From positions 1-5,401 of the forward strand of contig JAUVWC010000110.1 in assembly GCA_030604325.1 (NCBI GenBank): 5,401 nucleotides of DNA, read 5' to 3'. Each line of letters opens with the position of its first letter. Position 1 is the first letter of the stretch. This document shows, in pieces, positions 1-5,401 of the stretch. This DNA is from Candidatus Zixiibacteriota bacterium. GTDB taxonomy: Bacteria > Blakebacterota > Blakebacteria > Blakebacterales > Blakebacteraceae. The position numbers were made by a program, and so were the translations under genes. The notes beneath the pieces were generated by a model. The model searched no databases. It was not told the origin of the DNA and saw only the letters and a program-made list of their open reading frames with translations.

Positions 1-832
1 ACCAATCCATGGCGGGAATTGGGGTTCCCGAGGCGAGGAAGAACTCGTCGGCCGGGTAGACGAAGCCGCAGCCAAACCTTGCTGAGAATGCAGCCCGCCA
101 CTGCTCACAGTCGGCGATGACCGACCGCATCTCTTCGGGGCGAGGCCGGCGCAGCTTCACAAGGCCCTGCCGGTGGTCGGTCAGACCTACCGGCACAACG
201 GCCACCGACTGAACGCCGGGGTAGTACCGGGCAAGGTCGAAGACACTCCTCTTTAGATGCTCCCCATCATTCCACCCGGGAACGAGCACGATCTGGGCAT
301 ACAGCTGGATGCCGCCGGCCAGCAGGCGCTCCATCCGCACGGTCAGTTCCCCCGCGTGCCTGCCGCGCAGCATCCGCCGGCGCAGATCGGGATCGGTCGT
401 ATGGACGGACACGTACAGCGGGCTGAGCCTCATGTGGATAATCCGCTGGAAATCCGCCTCCGTCAGATTGTCGAGCGTCACGTAGTTGCCGTGCAGGAAT
501 GAGTGACGGTAGTCCTCGTCGCGGACCATCAGGGATGGACGAACCCCCTCGGGATTCTGGTGCACGAAACAGAATATACAGTCATCCCCGCAACAGCGGG
601 TTTCCATCGGCTCGAACTCCAGCCCCAGATCATCCGCGTATTGTCTACTGACTCGGCGGTTGAAGGTAGTGTCCCCCCGGGCCACCTCCAGCACCAGCTC
701 CTCATCGGCGCCGTAATAGAGATAGTCCAGCTGGTCATGGATGCGGTGCCCGTTGATGGCGAGCAGATCATCCCCCGGGGAAAGTTGCAGGCGGGATGCC
801 GCGCTTCCCGGTTGGATAGCGGCGATTTGCAT
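1..832 (-). CDS. DUF512 family radical SAM protein with N-terminal PDZ-like domain (3' end outside window)
   Basis: My reverse-strand translation gives 277 residues from ATG at 832, open to the window edge. Residues 1-60 look like a PDZ-type domain (QPGSAA, then GDDLLAINGH at 20-29). A radical SAM cluster motif CxxxCxxC follows at C81, C85 and C88 (CCGDDCIFCF), the ligands for a 4Fe-4S cluster that cleaves S-adenosylmethionine. Next come HQNPEGVRPSL, SFLHGNYVTL and LSPLYVSVHTTDP, all typical of the PDZ / radical SAM / DUF512 family. Members are usually about 430-480 residues, so roughly the last third, with most of DUF512, is missing. The start is set by AGGG at 838-841 and by an in-frame TAA at 848-850, which is also the stop of the preceding AI-2E gene, so the two are probably translated from one message. 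The substrate and reaction of this family are not established. In clostridia the gene often sits beside der (EngA), a ribosome-assembly GTPase, which hints at a housekeeping role. The family call is firm; the function is unknown. Confidence 0.95.
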   Translation of the reverse strand, partial: MQIAAIQPGSAASRLQLSPGDDLLAINGHRIHDQLDYLYYGADEELVLEVARGDTTFNRRVSRQYADDLGLEFEPMETRCCGDDCIFCFVHQNPEGVRPSLMVRDEDYRHSFLHGNYVTLDNLTEADFQRIIHMRLSPLYVSVHTTDPDLRRRMLRGRHAGELTVRMERLLAGGIQLYAQIVLVPGWNDGEHLKRSVFDLARYYPGVQSVAVVPVGLTDHRQGLVKLRRPRPEEMRSVIADCEQWRAAFSARFGCGFVYPADEFFLASGTPIPAMDW

Positions 833-847
833 TTTATCCCTGCGTAT

Positions 848-2155
848 TTATCTCTGGGTATCTGTCTCTTCGGCAGCGTCTGCGGCGGCCTCTGCGGCTT
901 CTCCCCCAACCTCTATGGCAGCTGCCTCGGCAGCCTCCCCAGCGAACAGACTGCTGCTCCGGTAGCGTACTAATAAATGGTCCACTACCACCTTGAGAAC
1001 GGCGGTCAGCGGGACGGCAATCAGAAGCCCTACGAAACCAAACAGGACGGCGAACACCAGCACGGAGAACATGATGACGACCGGGTGGAGGCCAAACCGC
1101 TCCCCCATGATCTTCGGCGTGATCAGATTGCCGTCAAGCAGCTGAACCACCGCGAAGACAATGAGCACCTTTATCAGTCCGCTAACGGGCTCCGGGCTGA
1201 GCAGGGCGACGATACCGGCGATCACCATGGTCAGGATACTACCTACATAGGGGATCAGAGAGAGTATAGCCGCCACCAGGCCCAGCAGAGCCGCATACTG
1301 AATGCCGGCTATCCCAAACCCTATTCCGTACAGCAGGCCGATGGAGACGCTCACGGCAAGCTGGCCGCGCAGGTAGTTGCTCAGCGCCGCGCCGAGCTTG
1401 CTGCCGAACTCCCGCAGTGCCGGACGGCGTCGGGGAGGGATCAGCTGCCCCGCCCAGGCGACAATGGAATCGTAATCCTTCAACAGGTAGAACGCGACCA
1501 CCGGCGTCAGGAGCAGGTTCAACAACTGAGCCAGGAAGATATAAAGACCGCTGGTAACTTCCAGTGCCCCACCCAGCAGGCGCTGCAGTGTCTGGCCCGC
1601 CTGCATGCTCTCGCCGAACAGGGCTTCCGGCAGAGTTTCGGGGCTGACCTGGAAACCCATTCCGGCCAGCCAGGGCAGTACCCCCTCCTCGAGCCAACCC
1701 CGCACCTGGCCTACATATGTGGGCAGGTTGTTGATCAGAGCTCCGATCTGATCAACCAGGACCGGTACGATGGCCAGCATGACGATCCCCATCACCAGCA
1801 GTGCACCCAGTACCAATCCCGCGATGGCCACGGTTCGTGGCACCTTCCATGTCTCGATATAGTCGATCAGGGGATCGAGCAGATAGGCCAGCAGCAGGCC
1901 GAGGGCGAAGGGTGTCAGCACTACCTGGATCTTCACCACCAACCAGATGATAAAGAACAGGGTGCCGACGATTATCAATGCATGGGTCCATTTTTCCCCC
2001 CACCACGGATGCAGCATCAGCAGGAGGGCCACGTAGAGCATAAACGGTCCTATCGCCTGCCGGGTGGTCAGATACAGCCCCACCAGGATCAGAATACCGG
2101 CAAGCAGTGGGCCGGCCGCGGCCCGTCTGGCGACTGTTTCGGTTTCCTGGTTCAA
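848..2155 (-). CDS. AI-2E family (UPF0118) inner-membrane transporter
   Basis: This is a 435-residue polytopic membrane protein of the AI-2E/PF01594 family, whose members include the E. coli autoinducer-2 exporter TqsA, Na+/H+ antiporters and many proteins of unknown substrate. Hydrophobic segments lie at about 14-30, 36-50, 58-90, 108-132, 203-225, 266-316, 326-340 and 358-395. Family landmarks are LAYLLDPLIDYIE (89-101), a large extra-membrane region at about 135-200, PVVAFYLLKDYD (218-229), and DGNLITPKIMG followed by FGLHPVVIM (341-363). Length is somewhat above the usual 340-380 because of the N-terminal extra hydrophobic pair and an Ala/Glu-rich cytoplasmic-like tail from about 405. Translation starts at TTG: the in-frame stop at 2171-2173 leaves no ATG or GTG upstream, and GGAG sits 8 bases before the TTG. 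The gene follows a tRNA-Gly gene by 117 bases and precedes the radical SAM gene by 15. The transported substrate cannot be read from sequence; the name AI-2E does not show quorum-signal export here. Confidence 0.95.
   Translation of the reverse strand: MNQETETVARRAAAGPLLAGILILVGLYLTTRQAIGPFMLYVALLLMLHPWWGEKWTHALIIVGTLFFIIWLVVKIQVVLTPFALGLLLAYLLDPLIDYIETWKVPRTVAIAGLVLGALLVMGIVMLAIVPVLVDQIGALINNLPTYVGQVRGWLEEGVLPWLAGMGFQVSPETLPEALFGESMQAGQTLQRLLGGALEVTSGLYIFLAQLLNLLLTPVVAFYLLKDYDSIVAWAGQLIPPRRRPALREFGSKLGAALSNYLRGQLAVSVSIGLLYGIGFGIAGIQYAALLGLVAAILSLIPYVGSILTMVIAGIVALLSPEPVSGLIKVLIVFAVVQLLDGNLITPKIMGERFGLHPVVIMFSVLVFAVLFGFVGLLIAVPLTAVLKVVVDHLLVRYRSSSLFAGEAAEAAAIEVGGEAAEAAADAAEETDTQR
881..940 (-). 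repeat. Duplicated GEAAEAAA peptide in the AI-2E protein C-terminal tail
   Basis: The tail of the AI-2E protein contains GEAAEAAA twice, at residues 406-413 (bases 917-940) and 418-425 (bases 881-904), separated by four residues. The two 24-base copies encode identical peptides but differ at the third position of seven of the eight codons. The tail is Ala/Glu-rich, lies after the last membrane segment, and is probably helical or disordered. Confidence 0.8.
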
Positions 2156-2163
2156 GGCAACAT

Positions 2164-2167
2164 CTCC
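2164..2167 (-). promoter_or_regulatory. Shine-Dalgarno GGAG that fixes the TTG start of the AI-2E gene
   Basis: GGAG lies 8 bases upstream of the TTG at 2153-2155. The reading frame is closed by TAA at 2171-2173 and contains no ATG or GTG before the TTG, so this site decides the start. An out-of-frame ATG directly abuts the GGAG and is too close to be used. Confidence 0.75.
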
Positions 2168-2178
2168 GATTTATATCC

Positions 2179-2236
2179 GGTTTCCATGCGGCGACAGCCC
2201 TTTCCCGCCCTGGAAAAGGTGCTGGTTACCATGCGG
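2179..2236 (-). repeat. Pair of 13-bp direct repeats in the leader of the AI-2E gene
   Basis: Read on the minus strand, CCGCATGGTAACC (2224-2236) and CCGCATGGAAACC (2179-2191) match at 12 of 13 bases, in the same orientation, 45 bp apart. They lie in the 117-base gap between the tRNA and the AI-2E start. They could be operator sites or RNA elements, or chance in a GC-rich leader. No function is shown by the sequence. Confidence 0.45.
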
Positions 2237-2272
2237 GGTTTCCGGATGCTCCCCGGCGAAAAAAGCGAAAAT

Positions 2273-2348
2273 TGGAGCGGGCGATGGGACTCGAACCCAC
2301 GGCTTGCAGCTTGGGAAGCTGCCACTCTACCATCTGAGTTACGCCCGC
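2273..2348 (-). tRNA. tRNA-Gly, anticodon CCC, with encoded CCA
   Basis: The 76-base minus-strand sequence folds as a standard cloverleaf. The acceptor stem is GCGGGCG/CGCCCGC (7 bp), and the D stem is ACTC/GAGT with loop AGATGGTA. The anticodon stem is GCAGC/GCTGC with loop TTCCCAA. There is a 5-base variable loop, and the T arm is GTGGG-TTCGAGT-CCCAT with one G-U pair. The discriminator base is T (U in RNA) and CCA is encoded at 2273-2275. The CCC at positions 34-36 reads the GGG glycine codon. It is transcribed toward the AI-2E gene and has its own near-consensus promoter. Confidence 0.97.
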
Positions 2349-2362
2349 TTTTCAGGCTCAAG

Positions 2363-2391
2363 AATATGCCCCAGCACGTATGAAGTGTCAA
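2363..2391 (-). promoter_or_regulatory. Sigma-70-type promoter for tRNA-Gly (and possibly the downstream genes)
   Basis: On the minus strand a perfect -35 TTGACA (2386-2391) is separated by 17 bases from a -10 CATATT (2363-2368; 4 of 6 matches to TATAAT). The expected start, about 7 bases on near 2356, lies some 8 bases ahead of the tRNA 5' end at 2348, as expected for a tRNA promoter. Confidence 0.7.
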
Positions 2392-2451
2392 CCCCACCAC
2401 CCCTGCTCCAGGCCCTCCTGCTTCATCGGGGAACGGATGATCCTCCCCCGC

Positions 2452-2480
2452 TTGACAGCATCGTCGGGTGGTCAGATACT
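2452..2480 (+). promoter_or_regulatory. Sigma-70-type promoter for the secreted protein / metalloprotease pair
   Basis: A perfect -35 TTGACA (2452-2457) and a -10 GATACT (2475-2480; 4 of 6 matches) are spaced by 17 bases. The expected start is near 2487, leaving a leader of about 30 bases with GAGG before the ATG at 2519. An AT-rich stretch just downstream (2481-2493) should aid melting. A TATATT at 2482-2487 is a better -10 by itself but lies 24 bases from the -35. Confidence 0.65.
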
Positions 2481-2518
2481 TTATATTAATAAACCCCGTT
2501 GACTGTTTGAGGCATACC

Positions 2519-3076
2519 ATGCGCTCTGTCTTCCGTAAGCTTCTCTTCTTCACTGCAGCCGTCTCTGTTGTCGGCCTGCCGGTGAGCGCTTCGGCCCAGA
2601 GAGACGCGCGCGAGATCCTGAGAGACCACTCCTCCATCATGCAGGCGGGCGATCTAACCATCTCATTCATCTACCTGCACCGCGATTCGCTCGGCCAGGA
2701 GGTAGCCAAGACCGTGCTCACCGCCAACGAGTATGCCCGCTACGAACAGGAGAAAGACCTTCTTCCCAAGAACTGGAGTCTGCTGGCCATCCGGGTAGTT
2801 CCCTACCGGGATGCGCGGTTTGATCCCACACAGATCACCCTCACCCAACGGGAAATCACCCACACGATAGGTTTCATGAACGTGGTGGACGTCGAGGGCC
2901 TGTTCAACAGCACGCTGAAGCGCGGTGACTACTCATTCGGGTTTCTGAAGGTACCCGACCGCATCGAATTCAAACGAACCGTTACGATCCGCTACGAGCG
3001 CTATCAGTCCAATTTCCTGCTCCCCCTGAAGTGGAGGCGGAAGTACTTCCAGTTCCTCGACTCCCCCGGCATGTAG
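2519..3076 (+). CDS. Secreted protein of unknown family, upstream of the metalloprotease
   Basis: This 185-residue protein matches no family I recognise. Residues 1-26 form a classic Sec signal peptide: basic start (RSVFRK), hydrophobic core (LLFFTAAVSVVGL) and an ASA cleavage site before Q27, predicting an exported protein of about 159 residues. The mature part has no cysteine and looks beta-rich, with alternating strands such as DLTISFIYLH (45-54), WSLLAIRVVPYRD (86-98) and FKRTVTIRYERY (151-162), and ends in a basic, aromatic segment (KWRRKYFQF). No membrane segment or catalytic motif is visible. The ATG at 2519 is chosen because GAGG (2509-2512) sits 6 bases upstream and the signal peptide begins there; an in-frame GTG at 2468 falls inside the predicted promoter. 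The gene is 73 bases ahead of the metalloprotease on the same strand and probably shares its message, so a role as partner, chaperone or inhibitor is possible. That is inference from position only. Confidence 0.9.
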   Translation: MRSVFRKLLFFTAAVSVVGLPVSASAQRDAREILRDHSSIMQAGDLTISFIYLHRDSLGQEVAKTVLTANEYARYEQEKDLLPKNWSLLAIRVVPYRDARFDPTQITLTQREITHTIGFMNVVDVEGLFNSTLKRGDYSFGFLKVPDRIEFKRTVTIRYERYQSNFLLPLKWRRKYFQFLDSPGM

Positions 3077-3095
3077 TGCGGGGACTCGGGACATT

Positions 3096-3135
3096 AGCTG
3101 CCAAAATCCACACAGTTTCCCCACGGAAACCAGCT
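3096..3135 (+). promoter_or_regulatory. Possible two-stem RNA structure next to the metalloprotease ribosome-binding site
   Basis: GTTTCC (3115-3120), loop CCAC and GGAAAC (3125-3130) form a perfect 6-bp hairpin. An outer 5-bp stem, AGCTG (3096-3100) with CAGCT (3131-3135), stacks directly on its 3' side and leaves a 14-base bulge on the 5' side. It ends one base before the AAGGA at 3137-3141. It lacks a T-run, so it is not a typical terminator. It might tune translation of the second gene or protect the message, or be incidental. Confidence 0.35.
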
Positions 3136-3149
3136 CAAGGATCAATTCC

Positions 3150-5401
3150 ATGCGTCTACGACTCTATCTCACTGCCCTGCTGATGTTACTGGTGTTGAGC
3201 GGATGTGCCGCCTTCACTGCAGGTGGCCGAGCCAGAAAACAGCCCCCTGTGACACAGGAAAAGCCCCAAGAGCGCGCCGAAAAACCGAAGCCGTACAGTG
3301 CGGTCATAACGGAGGAGGCCGAGAGCGACGAGGGCATCTTCACCGTGCACCGCATCAAGGAGAAGGTGTACTACGAGATCCCCGAGACTCAATTGGGCAA
3401 AGACTTCCTGTGGGTGAGCCGCATCGCCGGTGTCCCCACCAACATGGGCTATGGCGGGCAGAAAGTGGCGACCCACGTCGTCCGCTGGGAGCGCCGCGAC
3501 GATAAGGTCTATCTTCGGGATTACCTCTTCGAGGTAGTGGCCGATTCCACCCGGCCGATCTTCGAAGCGGTCGAGGCGGCCACTTTCGCTCCGATCATCT
3601 GGGCGTTCGACGTGGAGGCGATCCGCAAAGACACAACCGCCAGCGGAATCACCGAGCACGTCGTCATCGAGACGACCGACCTCGTAACGGGCGATGTGAC
3701 CGAATTCAGCCCGCGCCGGCGCCTGAACGCGGGCGGATTCGACGCAAAGCGTTCATTCCTCGACTACATCAAGAGCTTCCCGCAGAACATCGAATACGAG
3801 CAGGTCATGACCTTTCAGCCCCGCGAGGAGGGCGGGACGATCTCGTGCATGATGCACCACAGCATGGTGCTCCTGCCCGAAGACCCGATGATGGCCCGCC
3901 TCCACGATGACCGGCTCGGCTTCTTCAGCGTGAGCAAGGTGGACTACGGCACCAGGGAGCAGCGCGCCGCCCGCAGGGCGTATATCACCCGCTGGAGGTT
4001 GGAGAAGAAGAACCCGAATGCCGCCGTCTCCGATCCGGTCAAGCCGATCATCTTCTATGTCGATCCGGCCACTCCCGAGGTGTGGCGCCCCTACATCAAA
4101 CAGGGCATCGAGGACTGGCAGCCGGCATTCGAGCAGGCCGGATTCAGCAACGCTATTCTGGCCCTGGACCCGCCGGATGATCCCGACTGGGACCCGGAGG
4201 ATGCCCGCTACTCGGTGATCCGCTACCTCCCCTCGACGATCGAGAACGCCATGGGACCGCATGTGCACGACCCGCGCACCGGCGAGATCCTGGAGGCGGA
4301 TGTCCAGTGGTACCACAACGTCATGAACCTGCTGCGCGATTGGTACTTCGTGCAGGTGGGCAATCTAGATCCGCGGGCGCACAAACTGCCGCTGCCCGAT
4401 GAGGTGATGGGCCGGCTCGTCCGCTTCGTTGCCTGCCATGAGGTGGGGCACAGCCTCGGACTGCAGCATAACATGCGCGCCTCCGGCTCCTACACGGTGG
4501 AACAGATCCGCGATCCCGACTTCGTGCGCCGGTACGGCCACTCCCCCTCCATTATGGACTACGCCCGCTTCAACTACGTGGCCCAGCCGGTGGATGATGT
4601 GCCGCTCGTGCCGATCGTCGGTCCCTACGACAAGTACGTGATCGAATGGGGGTATGTGCCCATCCCCGGCGCCCGCACCCCCGAGGAGGAGAAGGAGGCG
4701 CTCAACCTGATCGCCACCCGCCAGGAGGAGAACGAGTTCCTCCGCTTCGGCCACGCCGACGGTGTCGATCCCAACGCACAGACTGAAGACCTGACCAGCG
4801 ATCCCATTGAAGCCACTACCCTGGGGCTGCGCAACATCGAGGCTATAGCCGGCATGCTGTTCGAAGCGACCACGCACGAAGGTGAGGACTACAGCGACCT
4901 CTCCGAACTGTACGGACTGCTCGTCGGCCAGTACAACCAGGAGCTGAGGCACGTGATCACCCTGGTCGGCGGGGTGCGCCGCTACGCCCGCCACGCCGGC
5001 ACCGACGGCCGGCTCTACTACCCGGTGGAGAAGAGCGAGCAGCGGGAGGCGGTGGAGTTCCTCAACCGGCATGCCTTCCACCTGCCCGATTACCTGGTCG
5101 ACCTCGAGATACTGCGCCGGATCGAGTCCGCCGGCATGGTGCAGCGGGTACTCAGCGGTCAGAGGCGCATACTGACATCGCTTTTCAGCACCACCCGTAT
5201 CGATCGCCTCATTGAGCAGGAGGCCATGCTCGGTGCCGATGCCTACAGGCTCGAAGAGATGATGGCGGACGTGCGCAGCGGGATCTGGAGCGAGCTGTCC
5301 GCCCGCAGTGTGAGGATCGATTCGTACAGGCGTAACCTGCAGCGGGCCTACCTCGACCTGTATAATGAGAGGCTCAACGGAGAGGATGCCCCCGACAATG
5401 A
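3150..5401 (+). CDS. DUF5117/DUF4953-type zinc-dependent metalloprotease, lipoprotein (3' end outside window)
   Basis: My translation from ATG 3150 gives 750 residues, open at the window edge. AAGGA lies 8 bases upstream. Residues 1-19 are a lipoprotein signal with lipobox LSGC (C19), followed by Ala, so under the Lol rule of Gram-negatives outer-membrane sorting is likely. A Pro/Lys/Glu-rich linker (about 25-50) leads into the DUF5118/DUF5117-like part (KDFLWVSRIAGVPTNMGYG at about 85-105, then a beta-rich region). KPIIFYVDP (298-306) and GIEDWQPAFEQAGF (319-332) follow. The zinc site is HEVGHSLGLQHN: H430, E431, H434, G437, H440, matching HExxHxxGxxH with three His ligands and the catalytic Glu. 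SIMDY (M469) resembles the metzincin Met-turn, and ARFNYVAQP follows it as in Bacteroidetes members. All key residues are intact, so the enzyme should be active. YRRNLQRAY (726-734) suggests the C-terminal part typical of the family; usual lengths of about 800-860 imply roughly 50-100 residues missing. The substrate is unknown. It lies 73 bases after the small secreted protein. Confidence 0.95.
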   Translation, partial: MRLRLYLTALLMLLVLSGCAAFTAGGRARKQPPVTQEKPQERAEKPKPYSAVITEEAESDEGIFTVHRIKEKVYYEIPETQLGKDFLWVSRIAGVPTNMGYGGQKVATHVVRWERRDDKVYLRDYLFEVVADSTRPIFEAVEAATFAPIIWAFDVEAIRKDTTASGITEHVVIETTDLVTGDVTEFSPRRRLNAGGFDAKRSFLDYIKSFPQNIEYEQVMTFQPREEGGTISCMMHHSMVLLPEDPMMARLHDDRLGFFSVSKVDYGTREQRAARRAYITRWRLEKKNPNAAVSDPVKPIIFYVDPATPEVWRPYIKQGIEDWQPAFEQAGFSNAILALDPPDDPDWDPEDARYSVIRYLPSTIENAMGPHVHDPRTGEILEADVQWYHNVMNLLRDWYFVQVGNLDPRAHKLPLPDEVMGRLVRFVACHEVGHSLGLQHNMRASGSYTVEQIRDPDFVRRYGHSPSIMDYARFNYVAQPVDDVPLVPIVGPYDKYVIEWGYVPIPGARTPEEEKEALNLIATRQEENEFLRFGHADGVDPNAQTEDLTSDPIEATTLGLRNIEAIAGMLFEATTHEGEDYSDLSELYGLLVGQYNQELRHVITLVGGVRRYARHAGTDGRLYYPVEKSEQREAVEFLNRHAFHLPDYLVDLEILRRIESAGMVQRVLSGQRRILTSLFSTTRIDRLIEQEAMLGADAYRLEEMMADVRSGIWSELSARSVRIDSYRRNLQRAYLDLYNERLNGEDAPDN

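Noticed and set aside
257..973. Plus-strand frames at 257-502 and 503-973
   Set aside because: They are antisense to the DUF512 radical SAM gene and the end of the AI-2E gene, which have clear family motifs.
2152..2163. Three-codon ATG TTG CCT TGA mini-frame overlapping the AI-2E TTG start
   Set aside because: Its ATG directly abuts the GGAG, too close for initiation, so coupled reinitiation is not supported.
2170..2175. TATAAA on the minus strand as a -10 element for the AI-2E gene
   Set aside because: Transcription would start within or at the GGAG site, leaving no usable leader, and no -35-like hexamer lies 17 bases upstream.
977..2383. A 468-residue open frame on the plus strand
   Set aside because: It lies antisense to the AI-2E gene and runs through the tRNA. 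Its His/Gln/Asp-rich composition is what the reverse of a hydrophobic membrane protein gives, and its end (WDSNPRLAAWEAATLPSELRP-like) is a familiar antisense-tRNA artefact.
2468..2518. A GTG start at 2468 for the small secreted protein
   Set aside because: It falls between the -35 and -10 of the predicted promoter and would bury the signal peptide behind 17 extra residues; the ATG at 2519 has a proper ribosome-binding site.
3186..5081. Several long minus-strand frames opposite the metalloprotease (3186-3659, 3753-4316, 4365-5081)
   Set aside because: They are shadows of a GC-rich coding sequence; the plus-strand frame carries the lipobox, zinc site and family motifs, and these frames show no recognisable domain.
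5398..5401. TGA/ATGA at the right edge as the end of the metalloprotease gene or a new start
   Set aside because: The TGA is out of frame with the metalloprotease; the in-frame final codon is an incomplete GA-.

Overview
The window suggests a GC-rich Gram-negative bacterium. The strongest sign is a secreted lipoprotein metalloprotease with Ala after the lipid-bearing Cys. The mix of families is unusual: a DUF512/PDZ radical SAM protein (common in Firmicutes, Chloroflexi, Cyanobacteria and several uncultured phyla) sits near a DUF5117/DUF4953-type zinc metalloprotease (best known from Bacteroidetes and relatives). That fits a less-studied lineage, perhaps around the FCB superphylum, but this is inference from family distribution and cannot be proved from 5.4 kb.

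Layout. The window holds two divergent gene sets separated by a 170-base control region (2349-2518). Leftward (minus strand) runs tRNA-Gly(CCC), then an AI-2E family membrane protein with a TTG start, then, 15 bases on, a DUF512 radical SAM protein that leaves the window at base 1. A TTGACA / 17 bp / CATATT promoter lies just ahead of the tRNA. No convincing terminator was found between the tRNA and the AI-2E gene, so the three may share a transcript. Rightward (plus strand) runs a 185-residue secreted protein of unknown family, then a large zinc-metalloprotease lipoprotein that leaves the window at base 5401. A TTGACA / 17 bp / GATACT promoter precedes the first of these.

How they may work together. 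The two rightward genes look like one export-directed unit: a small beta-rich secreted protein and a lipid-anchored protease carrying an intact HExxHxxGxxH zinc site. The leftward genes look housekeeping-like, and the functional link between the AI-2E transporter and the radical SAM protein is unknown. Both CDSs at the window edges are open only because the window cuts them; neither shows an internal break. I see no mobile element, CRISPR array or phage signature.
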